From Chelatococcus sp. HY11 (GTDB lineage Bacteria > Pseudomonadota > Alphaproteobacteria > Rhizobiales > Beijerinckiaceae), in assembly GCF_018398335.1 (NCBI RefSeq), contig NZ_JAHBRX010000002.1:868001-932000 (forward strand): a stretch of DNA of 64,000 nucleotides, in the 5' to 3' direction. The first letter of the stretch is position 1. Each line of letters starts with the position of its first letter. This document shows positions 25,363 through 33,961 of this stretch, piece by piece. Below the pieces are notes generated by a model. It had not been told where the DNA came from, searched no databases, and saw only the letters and a list, made by a program, of their open reading frames with translations. A program made the translations under genes and the position numbers.

Positions 25363-26718
25363 ATGGACTCATACGCCAAACGCCACCTCAAGCTGGGAGC
25401 GTTTCTTCATCCGTCCGGACACCACGTCGCCGCATGGCGACATCCTTCTGCGCAGAGCGACGGCGGGTATAATTTAGCCAACTACAAGAACCTGGCGCTC
25501 ACCGCCGAGCGAGGGCTTTTTGACCTGATTTTCCTGGCGGACATCACGGCTGTGCCCACAGGAGACCTCAAGGTGCTGAGCTACAACGGCCGTGCATTAC
25601 GGTTTGAACCGCTCACCCTACTCTCGGCCCTTGCCGGCGTGACCTCCCAGATCGGCCTCGTCGGTACGGCCTCGACCACGTATAACGAGCCATTTCATGT
25701 GGCCCGCAAGTTCGCGATGCTCGACCACTTGAGCGAGGGGCGCGCCGGATGGAACATGGTAACATCCGTGCAGGACGACGAAGCGCGCAACTTCGGTCGT
25801 GATGCCCTGGTGGACCATGGCGTGCGTTACGCGCGGGCCCGCGAGTTCGCAGAAGTCGTGACGGGTCTTTGGGACAGCTGGGACGACGACGCTTTCCAGC
25901 ACGACAAACAGAGTGGCATCAACTTTGATCCTGACAAGCTGCATGTCCTCAATCACAAGGGCGAGCATTTCACGGTACGTGGGCCGCTGACCGTCGAGCG
26001 ACCACCCCAGGGCCATCCGGTCATCTTCCAGGCCGGCTCGTCGGAAGCCGGCAAGGAGCTGGCGGCCGAGACCGCTGACGTCATCTTTACCGCGCAAGGA
26101 GACCTCGCCTCTGCCAAGGCTTTCTACGCTGACGTGAAGGGGCGTCTCGCGCGCTACGGCCGCGAGCCGGAATCATTGAAGATCATGCCGGGCTTCCTGC
26201 CTATTGTCGGGCGCACCCAGGACGAGGCTCAGGCGAAGTTCGAGGAATTTCAGTCTCTTATTCATCCTGTCACAGGCCTCGCCCAGCTTTCCGGACTGGT
26301 GGGCAATGTCGACCTGTCCGCCTATCCCCTCGATGGTCCCCTGCCCGACATTCCACCAACCAACGGCAGTACGACGCGACAGAGGATCATGATCGATATG
26401 GCACGGCGCGAGAACCTGACCATCCGACAGCTCTATCTCAAAGTCGCCGCCGGCCGTGGGCATTTCACCGTCATCGGCTCTGCGGAACAAATCGCCGACG
26501 CCATGGAGACGTGGTTGATGGAGGAAGCGGCCGACGGCTTCAATATGATGCCTCTTGGGCCCAATTCCCTGGCAGAATTTGTCGATCTCGTCGTGCCCGA
26601 GTTGCAACGCCGTGGCATCTACCGCAAGGCCTATGAGGGACAAACCCTGCGCGAAAAGCTCGGTCTAAAACGGCCCGTTAGCCGATATGCTTCGCCAATA
26701 TCCTCCGCGGCCGAATAG
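25363..26718 (+). CDS. LLM-class flavin-dependent monooxygenase, NtaA/SnaA/DszA family
   Basis: This 451-residue TIM-barrel protein has the family opening (KLGAFLHPSGHHVAAWRHP), FDLIFLADI, LDHLSEGRAGWNMVTS (near residue 125) and HPVIFQAGSSEAGKELAA. These are shared by nitrilotriacetate monooxygenase A, pristinamycin synthase A and DszA. They use reduced FMN supplied by a separate reductase to oxidise C-N or C-S bonds. No flavin reductase gene lies in the window. The start at ATG 25363 is chosen by homology to the family's N-terminus; ATG 25342 is an alternative, and neither has a strong ribosome site. It diverges from the peptide ABC operon. Confidence 0.87.
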   Translation: MDSYAKRHLKLGAFLHPSGHHVAAWRHPSAQSDGGYNLANYKNLALTAERGLFDLIFLADITAVPTGDLKVLSYNGRALRFEPLTLLSALAGVTSQIGLVGTASTTYNEPFHVARKFAMLDHLSEGRAGWNMVTSVQDDEARNFGRDALVDHGVRYARAREFAEVVTGLWDSWDDDAFQHDKQSGINFDPDKLHVLNHKGEHFTVRGPLTVERPPQGHPVIFQAGSSEAGKELAAETADVIFTAQGDLASAKAFYADVKGRLARYGREPESLKIMPGFLPIVGRTQDEAQAKFEEFQSLIHPVTGLAQLSGLVGNVDLSAYPLDGPLPDIPPTNGSTTRQRIMIDMARRENLTIRQLYLKVAAGRGHFTVIGSAEQIADAMETWLMEEAADGFNMMPLGPNSLAEFVDLVVPELQRRGIYRKAYEGQTLREKLGLKRPVSRYASPISSAAE

Positions 26719-26836
26719 AGCATTCCTGTTCTCTCGCTGAAAGATGGTCTCTCATCCCGGCATCCGGATGTCAGGCCGATACCATGAACCTCGGTCGGAC
26801 ACCTGGCCTGAGGCAGACTACTGAAAGGTTATCGTC

Positions 26837-27925
26837 ATGACGGGTGTGGGCATTCTTGGCGCCACTGGCAAAACTTCCTTTGCCTATATTGCACAACGCT
26901 CGATGCAGCTGCTGGAGGGGCATCCCTTCCTCGAAGTTCGCGCGCTGATCGCCGATGATCCCGCCGATGTCGGGAAATCCTTCGCGGAGGCCGTCCAGGA
27001 TCGCTGGATGCTCGACGAAGCCATTCCTGAGAATTGGGCAGGGATCCGGATGATCGGTACCGACGCCGCTTCCCTTCGCGACGCCGGGGTGACGCTCGTT
27101 CTTTCCGCTCTCTCCGGCCCTATTGCCAAGGAACTCGATCCCAAACTCGCGGCCGAGGGCTTTGGTGTCATCAGCGAATCCATCGGGCTGCGCCAGGAGC
27201 CGGACGTTCCTCTCGTGGTGCCGGAGGTCAACGCTGATCACCTGCGCCTTATCTCCGCGCAGAGAAGGGCGCGCGGCTGGGGGACCGGCTTTGTCGTGTC
27301 ATCGCCGCTTTGCACGGCAGTCATTGCCGCGATAGCCTTCAAACCGCTGATTGACGCCTACGGCCTGCGCAGCTCGGTCTTTACAACCCTGCAGGCCATG
27401 TCCGGCGCCGGACGCACAGGTGTTGCCGGCCTCGCCATCACAGACAACATCCTTCCCTACATCGGCCAGGAGGAAGAGAAGCTTTACACGGAATTGCCCA
27501 AGATCCTCGGGACCTACACCGACGATGGCATTCGGCCCCTGGCAGCCGCGTTCGCAGCAACCTGTACACGCGTGCCCGTGCGCGACGGCCACACCATCGC
27601 CGCCACCGTCTCGCTTGATCGCCCCGCCGATCCCGCTGAAGCCGCGGACGTCTTCGCCCGCTACACCAGCCGTTCGCAGGAATTGGGTTTGAGTTTCGCG
27701 CCCAAGGCCCCCATCCTCGTCCGAAAGGAAGACAACCGGCCACAACCCTTCCATGACCGCAACGCCGACCATGGCCGGGCCGTCAGTGTGGGGCGTATCC
27801 GCCCGGCAGCGCTCGACAATGGCCTTAGCTTCGTCGCCGTTGGCCACAACCACGAGCGCGGAACCTACGGCAACGCGCTGATCCTCACCGAGCTGGTGGT
27901 CAAGGAAGGGCTTGTCGCCGAGTAG
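26837..27925 (+). CDS. Aspartate-semialdehyde-dehydrogenase homologue, archaeal type, diverged
   Basis: This 362-residue protein follows the archaeal/yeast-type aspartate-semialdehyde dehydrogenase along its length: GILGATG at the N-terminus, VPEVNADHL near 130, SSPLC with candidate nucleophile Cys159, TLQAMSGAGRTGV near 185, and His252 in DGHT. The nucleotide loop continues GATGKTSF rather than the usual GATGxVG, and the Asn before the Cys is missing. These changes suggest a different acyl or aldehyde substrate. It probably catalyses NAD(P)-linked oxidation or reduction through a thioester. It sits 118 bases behind the flavin monooxygenase, in the same direction, and its stop abuts the convergent DppC stop. 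It is unlikely to be the biosynthetic asd. Confidence 0.8.
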   Translation: MTGVGILGATGKTSFAYIAQRSMQLLEGHPFLEVRALIADDPADVGKSFAEAVQDRWMLDEAIPENWAGIRMIGTDAASLRDAGVTLVLSALSGPIAKELDPKLAAEGFGVISESIGLRQEPDVPLVVPEVNADHLRLISAQRRARGWGTGFVVSSPLCTAVIAAIAFKPLIDAYGLRSSVFTTLQAMSGAGRTGVAGLAITDNILPYIGQEEEKLYTELPKILGTYTDDGIRPLAAAFAATCTRVPVRDGHTIAATVSLDRPADPAEAADVFARYTSRSQELGLSFAPKAPILVRKEDNRPQPFHDRNADHGRAVSVGRIRPAALDNGLSFVAVGHNHERGTYGNALILTELVVKEGLVAE

Positions 27926-28861
27926 TTATCTACGGCGCCTGGCGCGCGGGTTGAGAGCGTCGTTCAGCCCGTCGCCAACGAGATTGAGGGACAGAACCGT
28001 GATGGCGATCGCCGCCCCCGGAATGGCGACGAGAAACCACTCGGTACGTAGCATCTCCCGTCCTGCGCCGATCATGGCACCCCAACTCATGTAGTTGGGG
28101 TCACCCAAGCCAAGAAAGGACAGTGATGACTCGCTCAGGATGGCCGATGCCACCATGATCGACGACGTGACGATGACCGGGGGCAATGCATTCGGCAAGA
28201 TCTGCCTGACAACAATCCGGAAATCACCATAGCCCAGGCTGCGTGCCGCGCTGACAAATTCACGCTCGCGCAACGCCCTGAATTCGGTACGAACGAGCCG
28301 GGCGACCGTAGTCCAGGATACGAGGCCGATAGCCAGCGCGATGACCGCGATGGACGGCTCGGTGATCGCGACAAGTACCAGGATCAGCACGAAGGATGGC
28401 ATCGTCTGGAACAGCTCGACGAGCCGGCCCAGCATGGCGTCGACGCGCCCGCCGTAGTAGCCGGACGCGGCGCCGACCACGAGACCGAGAAAGACGCTGA
28501 CCAGCGTCGCCGCAAAGCCGACCAACAACGAAACCCTTGAACCATGGACCAGCGCAGCGGCGACGTCACGGCCGAGCGCGTCGGTGCCCAAGGGAAAACG
28601 CGGATCCTGGCCGGGCCACAGGAAGGGACGCGCCACCATATCGAGGGGATCGTTCGGGTAAATCCAGGGGGCCAGAATCGCGATCAGGACGATGAGGCCC
28701 AGCACGACAAGACCGAACATCGCTGTGGGGTTCACGAGTATGGAACGCAACGCCCGGTTCCGTTGCGCGGAGCTCTCCCCGCCCGGATCCACCGAACCAC
28801 CGGCGTTACGTGGCTCGTGTCCGCGTAGGAGTTCAGTCTCTTGTTCCAGTGAGGCACCCAT
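27926..28861 (-). CDS. ABC peptide transporter permease, DppC-like (second pair)
   Basis: This 311-residue permease starts at ATG 28861, coupled to the DppB stop (TGATG); an in-frame start 30 bases earlier would sit within dppB. The first helix is AMFGLVVLGLIVLIAILAPWIYP, followed by FPLGTDALGRDVAAALVHGSRVSL, the DppC hallmark loop. EFVSAARSLGYGDFRIVVRQILPN is the EAA loop and ESSLSFLGLGDPNYMSWGAM the C-terminal signature. The N-terminal ~50 residues are charged and cytoplasmic. It ends exactly at the convergent dehydrogenase-like gene. No binding protein or ATPase gene is adjacent. Confidence 0.9.
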   Translation of the reverse strand: MGASLEQETELLRGHEPRNAGGSVDPGGESSAQRNRALRSILVNPTAMFGLVVLGLIVLIAILAPWIYPNDPLDMVARPFLWPGQDPRFPLGTDALGRDVAAALVHGSRVSLLVGFAATLVSVFLGLVVGAASGYYGGRVDAMLGRLVELFQTMPSFVLILVLVAITEPSIAVIALAIGLVSWTTVARLVRTEFRALREREFVSAARSLGYGDFRIVVRQILPNALPPVIVTSSIMVASAILSESSLSFLGLGDPNYMSWGAMIGAGREMLRTEWFLVAIPGAAIAITVLSLNLVGDGLNDALNPRARRRR

Positions 28862-29847
28862 CAGCGGGTTTCGATCCGCGGATCGAGCCATGCATGCAGA
28901 AGATCGACAAGAATATTGGCGATGATCACCAGCAGCGAAGAGAAGAGCAGCACGCCTAGGAGTACGTTGAAATCGCGGTTCAGCACGGACTCGAACGCCA
29001 ATCTCCCCATTCCCGGCCGATTGAACACCGTCTCTATGACGATCGCGCCGCCCAGCATCGCCCCAAGATGCACGCCGGCCATGGTCGTCACCGGCAGGAG
29101 CGCGTTGCGCAATACGTGGTAGCGCGTGATTGTGTACGGCGACAGCCCCTTGGCTTCCGCGGTGCGGACATAGTCTTCATCACGCACTTCCAACATGGTG
29201 GCGCGTGTCAAACGGGCATAGATCGCCATGAAGAAGAGAGCGAGCGCGGTGGCAGGCAGCACGAGATGCCGGAACCAGTCCACGATTGCATCCATGCCGG
29301 TCATGGGCTGGGTGATGCTCGCGACACCGCCGCTTGGCAACAGGCCGAGCTTGACGGAAAAGATGACCACAAGCATGAGCCCGATCCAGAAACTGGGTAT
29401 GGAGTAGAATAGCAGGGTGACTACCGACAGCACGCGATCCGTCAGGCGCCCCGCGAAAGCCGCCATTAAGCTCCCCAAGACAATTCCGGCCCCAAGCGAC
29501 ACGACCAACGCCGTTCCCATGAGGCTGAGAGTATTGGGAAGGCGCGCTAAAATTAGCTCCACCACCGGCACATTGTAGCGCGGCGACACACCGAGGCTGA
29601 ACTGTCCAAGGTTAAGTATATAGGAGGCAAGCTGGTACAACACCGGCTGATCAAGCCCGAAATGGGTACGGAGCGCCGCCATGGTTTCCGCGGTTGCGGC
29701 GCCCGCCTCGCTGGCGATGACGTCGGCGGCATCGCCGGGCGCCAGCTGAAGCAGCAGGAAGTTGATAATCAGTATTCCCAGAACCGTCGGAACCGCATGC
29801 CCTATTCCGCGGCCGAATGCTCGGATAAGACGTCGAGCGGTCACCAT
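28861..29847 (-). CDS. ABC peptide transporter permease, DppB-like (second pair)
   Basis: This 328-residue permease begins GHAVPTVLGILIINFLLLQLAPGDAAD and carries the DppB-type periplasmic loop LRTHFGLDQPVLYQLASYILNLGQFSLG. The EAA-like loop is TAEAKGLSPYTITRYHVLRNALLP, and it ends AWLDPRIETR. It forms a channel with the product of 27926-28861. The ribosome site before ATG 29847 is weak. The nearest family 5 binding proteins are on the same strand at 21129 and 23418, past two rightward genes; either could serve this channel. Confidence 0.9.
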   Translation of the reverse strand: MVTARRLIRAFGRGIGHAVPTVLGILIINFLLLQLAPGDAADVIASEAGAATAETMAALRTHFGLDQPVLYQLASYILNLGQFSLGVSPRYNVPVVELILARLPNTLSLMGTALVVSLGAGIVLGSLMAAFAGRLTDRVLSVVTLLFYSIPSFWIGLMLVVIFSVKLGLLPSGGVASITQPMTGMDAIVDWFRHLVLPATALALFFMAIYARLTRATMLEVRDEDYVRTAEAKGLSPYTITRYHVLRNALLPVTTMAGVHLGAMLGGAIVIETVFNRPGMGRLAFESVLNRDFNVLLGVLLFSSLLVIIANILVDLLHAWLDPRIETR

Positions 29848-30330
29848 GCAGATTATCCGGAATTATCGACGGTCAGAAAGCGAGCAGCATTTACCGGCCA
29901 TTTCTGTGAATTCGTCGCATGGATGCGACTTCCATAACGGAAGTCCCATCCATGTATCATTCCGACAGGCATTGGCAATAGGACCGTCCGGCTGCAAGTT
30001 CCATAGTTGAAACTGCATAACGCATTGTCGAAGTTGCAGCTAGCCTCCGGCCAGCATATTCTGGAGCATGTGTGTATATTTAAAATAAGCTGGCTGCACC
30101 GATATCCGCCTGAAATCAAAAAAAGCGGCGATGGAAGGTGAGCCGAGCAACCCACACGTTTGCACACGATCTAGGGATGCTCAAACTCGGATCTGACCGT
30201 ACAACAGGATCGACATATAGCCGCTATTGTACGCGTCGCGATGCCAGCAGTTCCCGCCATGGGGCGCACGCATGTTGGCATAGTCGGAAAAATCCTCCGT
30301 CCCACCTTACAGCCAGCGTATTGGATGGGT
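29848..30330. other. Intergenic region with long imperfect palindrome
   Basis: This 483 bp between two leftward genes has no protein-coding stretch I can support. The part nearest dppB (from 29848) must hold its promoter. It contains the 37 bp palindrome listed separately. It also holds GCTGCAA (29991-29997) matched by TTGCAGC about 45 bases on, a possible larger stem. The rest shows no recognisable mobile element, tRNA or terminator. No T tract follows either stem, so they are not ordinary terminators. Confidence 0.5.
29918..29954. repeat. 37 bp imperfect palindrome (16 bp arms)
   Basis: The arm CATGGATGCGACTTCC (29918-29933) is matched, with one mismatch in sixteen, by the inverted arm 29939-29954; the spacer is ATAAC. 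It sits about 70 bp upstream of the second dppB start. Such a long, tight palindrome in DNA could be a dimeric operator, or the folded end of a small vanished repeat element. As RNA it would form a strong hairpin. Confidence 0.75.
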
Positions 30331-31299
30331 CTATGGCTTGATGGCGGCGTTGAATTCCGTGGTGAAATAGGGCTTCACCACAACGGCTTCCTTGAGCACA
30401 CCCTGTGTTAAAAATGTATCCGCGATCTCCTGGCTTTCCGCCACGGTGTGGTCGGCGATGGGATCCAAAGCCTTCGGACGGCGCTTCTCCGCGACGAGGT
30501 TCACTTTGGGATCGAGCTTCAGGAGCTTTGCCTGGAAATCAGCACGTACCTCTGGGTTTTTATGCGCCCAGTCCAGATGCCGGGCGACGTGACGGACGTA
30601 GCCCGCCACCGCCTCCTTCTTTCTTTCGATCGCATTGTCAGACGCCGCAAACAAGGTCCTGCTCGGGAAATTGATATCGCGCGGTGTGGAAATAGTGCGC
30701 GCGCCCTGGGCTTCATAAGCCGCGAGCAGCGGGTCGATATAGACTGACGCGTCGATGACACCAGCTTCAAGCGCGGCAAGCAGATTGGTACCGGCCGGCA
30801 GGAAGGTCGATTGAATGTCGTTCAGCGTCAGGCCCTCCTTCTGAAGCGCCTTCGTCAAAAACCACTGGGCATTTGTAGCACGTGGATAGGAGACCTTTTT
30901 CCCTTTCAGTTCCTTTACAGTCTTGATGGGCGATGTGTTGAAAACAATGATTCCTTCACCGTCTTCCCACGATTCCGTCGCAGCGATCACCTTGAAGGTC
31001 GACTTGGCGGCGGCTGCGATCACTGCGCCGGTCTCCCCGATTTCGGCAATATCGACCTGTCCCGCGTTCAGGGCCGTGATGACATCTTGCACGCCGCCGG
31101 GAAAGATCACCGTCTCGAAGACCACGCCCTCGGGCTTGTCCTCGGGATTAGCGGCGAAGGTCGAGGCCACGCCATAAACATTGCTGGTCGCGATCTTCAG
31201 CCTGACGGGATCAGCGGCATGAGCGCTGGCGATCGCCAGAATACCTGTGGCCGCAGCCATGCCGCGGATTACAGAACGCTTAGAGATCAATCTGGACAT
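30331..31299 (-). CDS. ABC sulfonate/taurine/nitrate-type substrate-binding protein, SsuA-like
   Basis: This 322-residue protein has a signal peptide (SKRSVIRGMAAATGILAIASAHA, cleavage near residue 29). The mature part shows the SsuA/TauA fold: LNAGQVDIAEIGETGAVIAAA, LKGKKVSYPRATNAQWFL and AGVIDASVYIDPLLAAYEAQ. Family members bind aliphatic sulfonates, sulfate esters or taurine in the periplasm. It diverges from its probable partners SsuC (31464) and SsuB (32236) across a 164 bp gap containing a copy of the 20 bp sulfur-block motif. It is a paralogue of the protein at 34734-35702. Confidence 0.9.
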   Translation of the reverse strand: MSRLISKRSVIRGMAAATGILAIASAHAADPVRLKIATSNVYGVASTFAANPEDKPEGVVFETVIFPGGVQDVITALNAGQVDIAEIGETGAVIAAAAKSTFKVIAATESWEDGEGIIVFNTSPIKTVKELKGKKVSYPRATNAQWFLTKALQKEGLTLNDIQSTFLPAGTNLLAALEAGVIDASVYIDPLLAAYEAQGARTISTPRDINFPSRTLFAASDNAIERKKEAVAGYVRHVARHLDWAHKNPEVRADFQAKLLKLDPKVNLVAEKRRPKALDPIADHTVAESQEIADTFLTQGVLKEAVVVKPYFTTEFNAAIKP

Positions 31300-31376
31300 C
31301 AGGGTATACGCCTCTCGCGGTCGCTTGTGTCAAAGCTATGAAAAGGGATCGTTGGTCGCTTAATTATCTATTAATT

Positions 31377-31396
31377 CTATGGAAATAGTTGACTAA
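31377..31396 (+). promoter_or_regulatory. Copy 1 of a 20 bp motif shared by the organosulfur genes
   Basis: The sequence CTATGGAAATAGTTGACTAA matches copies at 35754-35773 and 37137-37156 (both read on the minus strand) with 13 invariant positions, consensus CTATNNAAWTWRTYKACTAA. It lies in the gap between the divergent SsuA-like and SsuC-like genes, 67 bp from the SsuC start. TTGACT within it could be a -35 element. A binding site for a sulfur-limitation regulator is the simplest reading. Confidence 0.6.
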
Positions 31397-31463
31397 ATGT
31401 CAAGGGCGTGTTGTCCTGTGGCATCGGCCTGCGTGGCCTGCTCCAGTGAAGGTGTAGCGATAC

Positions 31464-32234
31464 GTGTCCTATTTAGGTTCGAGGTCCGTGAGGCGGTGCG
31501 CGTTGCTCGCCGCGCTTGTCCTTCTGTGGCAATTGCTCGCCAGTACCGGGCTCATCAATCGCCGTTTCTACGGCTCCCCCGCCGACGTGGTCACAGCTCT
31601 GGTAGAACTCGCACGGTCCGGTGAGCTCGCCTTGCACCTCGGCGTCTCGCTGTGGCGTGCAACCGTCGGTCTTGCGATCGGCACCACGCTGGGGCTGGTG
31701 TTTGGGGTCCTCGTAGGGCTTTCCAAGCTCGGGGAAGATCTGTTCGACCCCTTTTTCCAGGCCATTCGCACGCTACCCCTGCTTGGATTGATCCCGCTTT
31801 TCATCCTCTGGTTCGGTCTTGGAGAAACGCCGAGGATAGCGCTGATCGCGCTCGCGAGTTTTTTCCCCGTCTATCTGAATACTTTCAAAGGCATACGTGG
31901 CGTCGATGCGCGGTTCATCGAGCTCGCGAACAGCTACGGCGTTAAAGGTCCACGCCTGATACGTGACGTCATCGCACCGGCAGCATTTCCCGCCGCGCTC
32001 GTCGGCTTCCGTTATTCGCTCGGGATCGCATGGTTGTGTCTGGTGATAGCCGAGCAGGTCAACGCGAATGAGGGCCTGGGCTGGATCATCATCCAGGCTA
32101 ATTTGCTCGCCCAGACAGCACTCATCATGACCGCTCTCGTGATCTATGCGGTCATCGGCGTCGCGGCCGATTCCCTCGTGCGACTTGTCGAACGGCGCGC
32201 TCTCCGTTGGCAGAATGCCTTCGAGGGAGCCTGA
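31464..32234 (+). CDS. ABC sulfonate-type transporter permease, SsuC-like
   Basis: This 256-residue permease starts at a GTG preceded by GAAGGTG. It has about six helices, the first near ALLAALVLLWQLLASTG. LGVSLWRATVGLAIGTTLGLVFGVLVG, the RTLPLLGLIPLFILWFGLGE segment (the family's hallmark) and the EAA loop FIELANSYGVKGPRLIRDVIAPAA follow in order. It is very similar along its whole length to the permease at 33962-34729. It lies one base before the ATPase gene and pairs with the divergent SsuA-like protein. Confidence 0.92.
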   Translation: MSYLGSRSVRRCALLAALVLLWQLLASTGLINRRFYGSPADVVTALVELARSGELALHLGVSLWRATVGLAIGTTLGLVFGVLVGLSKLGEDLFDPFFQAIRTLPLLGLIPLFILWFGLGETPRIALIALASFFPVYLNTFKGIRGVDARFIELANSYGVKGPRLIRDVIAPAAFPAALVGFRYSLGIAWLCLVIAEQVNANEGLGWIIIQANLLAQTALIMTALVIYAVIGVAADSLVRLVERRALRWQNAFEGA

Positions 32235-32235
32235 T

Positions 32236-33066
32236 ATGGGATATCAACCGCTGTCCACGCCCCAGCCGGAGACCCCCGTCGTCGTGTCCCTCCGGCATGT
32301 CAGCCGTGTCTTCGACGGCCGGCGGGTCCTCAATGACATTTCTCTGGATATCGTTGCCGGCGAATTCGTGGTCCTCGTTGGCAAGAGCGGATGCGGCAAG
32401 TCGACCTTGCTCAAGATCGTCGCCGGCCTCGACCATGGCGCCGAAGGCGAACTCAGCATTCCCGGCCGACGCTCCATCGTGTTCCAGGACGCGCGCCTCC
32501 TGCCGTGGAAGCGCGTCTGGGAGAATGTGGCTTTCGGGCTCGATGGGCCGAAGAAGCACCTCTATGCCCGCGCGCAGAAGGCTCTTGAGGAAGTGAGGCT
32601 GCCTGGCTTCGCCGACTACTGGCCGCTCCGGCTTTCGGGCGGCGAGGCACAGCGTGTCGCGCTGGCGAGGGCACTGGTGCGCGAGCCGGAATTGCTTCTG
32701 CTCGACGAGCCCTTCGCGGCCCTCGATGCTCTGACACGGCTGAAAATGCAGGATCAGGTGCTCCAGCTCTGGCGGCAGCACGCGGTTGCTACCCTTTTCG
32801 TGACACATGATGTCGATGAAGCCCTCGCGCTCGCGGATCGCATTGTGCTCATAGAGGATGGCCGTATTGCACAAATCTTTCCCGTGCCCCTGGCCCGGCC
32901 ACGCCAGCGCGAGGAAGCGGGCTTTGCCGCGCTGCGCAAAGAATTATTGACGGCCCTAGGTGTCGGAGGCCCGATAGCGGCTAACATCGCCTCACCGCGG
33001 CCGGCCGCCCAGGATGCCCCGCCTCCATCGCAGAGAAGCTCAATCCATACACGCGCCGCATATTGA
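32236..33066 (+). CDS. ABC sulfonate-type transporter ATP-binding protein, SsuB-like
   Basis: This is a 276-residue cytoplasmic ATPase. I place the start at ATG 32236, one base after the permease stop. Walker A GKSGCGKST is at residues 49-57. The Q-loop (VFQDARLLPWKRVWENV) is characteristic of SsuB/TauB/NrtD proteins. LSGGEAQRVALARALV and LLLLDEPFAALDALT follow, then the switch His in FVTHDVDEALALADR. The last ~25 residues, rich in Ala and Pro, have no counterpart in the second copy. It energises uptake through SsuC at 31464. Confidence 0.92.
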   Translation: MGYQPLSTPQPETPVVVSLRHVSRVFDGRRVLNDISLDIVAGEFVVLVGKSGCGKSTLLKIVAGLDHGAEGELSIPGRRSIVFQDARLLPWKRVWENVAFGLDGPKKHLYARAQKALEEVRLPGFADYWPLRLSGGEAQRVALARALVREPELLLLDEPFAALDALTRLKMQDQVLQLWRQHAVATLFVTHDVDEALALADRIVLIEDGRIAQIFPVPLARPRQREEAGFAALRKELLTALGVGGPIAANIASPRPAAQDAPPPSQRSSIHTRAAY

Positions 33067-33218
33067 TGGAGACTTCCTTAAGAATATCCCGCCCGCGCTT
33101 TGGCGTGTGGGCTACTGTGGCTGGCGCCCCTGGTTCCCACCTCGACCCTCATCGAGCCGCCCAGCGGTCATTGGGGCGCTCCTAGCCAAACACGTTCTCA
33201 ACTTGCGGCCCGTTTCGA

Positions 33219-33959
33219 TTAGCCGGCCGCCTTCAACGGAACATCCGTCGCCACGCCCAAAGCCGCCAGAAGCTCCCTGCGCAGGGCAACGAAATGAGGA
33301 TGCTCGCGATGACGCGGCCGCGTCAGCCCGATCTCGAACAAACTGGCTATACGCCCGCTGTCGATCAACGCGATCTTATCGGCAAGCAACAAAGCTTCAT
33401 CCACGTCGTGAGTCACGAATATCGTTGCGACCTTGTGGCTTGACCACAGCTTCAGCACGAGCTGTTGCATCTTGAGGCGTGTCAGCGCATCGAGAGCCGC
33501 GAAGGGCTCGTCCAATAAAAGCAGGTCCGGCGTTCGCACGAGCGCGCGGGCCAGGGCAACACGCTGGGCCTCCCCGCCCGAGAGCGTCAAGGGCCAGGCA
33601 TCCGCCCGCTCTGCCAGATCGACTTCACTCAGTGCGGTCAGCGCGCGGTCGCGCAGCTCGGCCCGCGGCCCACCGAGGCCTAGCACCACATTCTTCCACA
33701 CCGGCTTCCAAGGCAGAAGGCGGGGTCCCTGGAAGACAGTTGCGTGATTAGGGACGACATTGACCGCCCCTTCGGCACCATCGTCAAGACCGCCGATAAT
33801 CTTGAGCAACGTGGATTTCCCGCATCCGCTCTTGCCGACGAGCACGATGAACTCGCCTTTTCTCACGGTCAGGTCGATATCAGACAATACTGCCCGGCCA
33901 TCAAAGGAACGTCCGACACCAGACAGACTGACCGCCGGCAGGCTTTTGAGATCGGCCAT
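33219..33959 (-). CDS. ABC sulfonate-type transporter ATP-binding protein, SsuB-like (second copy)
   Basis: This 246-residue ATPase has Walker A GKSGCGKST, the Q-loop VFQGPRLLPWKPVWKNV, LSGGEAQRVALARALV and LLLLDEPFAALDALT. ATG 33959 is preferred over the overlapping ATG 33965 because AGGGAG then lies seven bases upstream. It is the last gene of the leftward SsuA-SsuC-SsuB operon. The 152 bp between it and the convergent first-copy SsuB (33067-33218) contains no gene. The two ATPases are paralogues with near-identical motifs. Confidence 0.92.
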   Translation of the reverse strand: MADLKSLPAVSLSGVGRSFDGRAVLSDIDLTVRKGEFIVLVGKSGCGKSTLLKIIGGLDDGAEGAVNVVPNHATVFQGPRLLPWKPVWKNVVLGLGGPRAELRDRALTALSEVDLAERADAWPLTLSGGEAQRVALARALVRTPDLLLLDEPFAALDALTRLKMQQLVLKLWSSHKVATIFVTHDVDEALLLADKIALIDSGRIASLFEIGLTRPRHREHPHFVALRRELLAALGVATDVPLKAAG

Positions 33960-33961
33960 TG

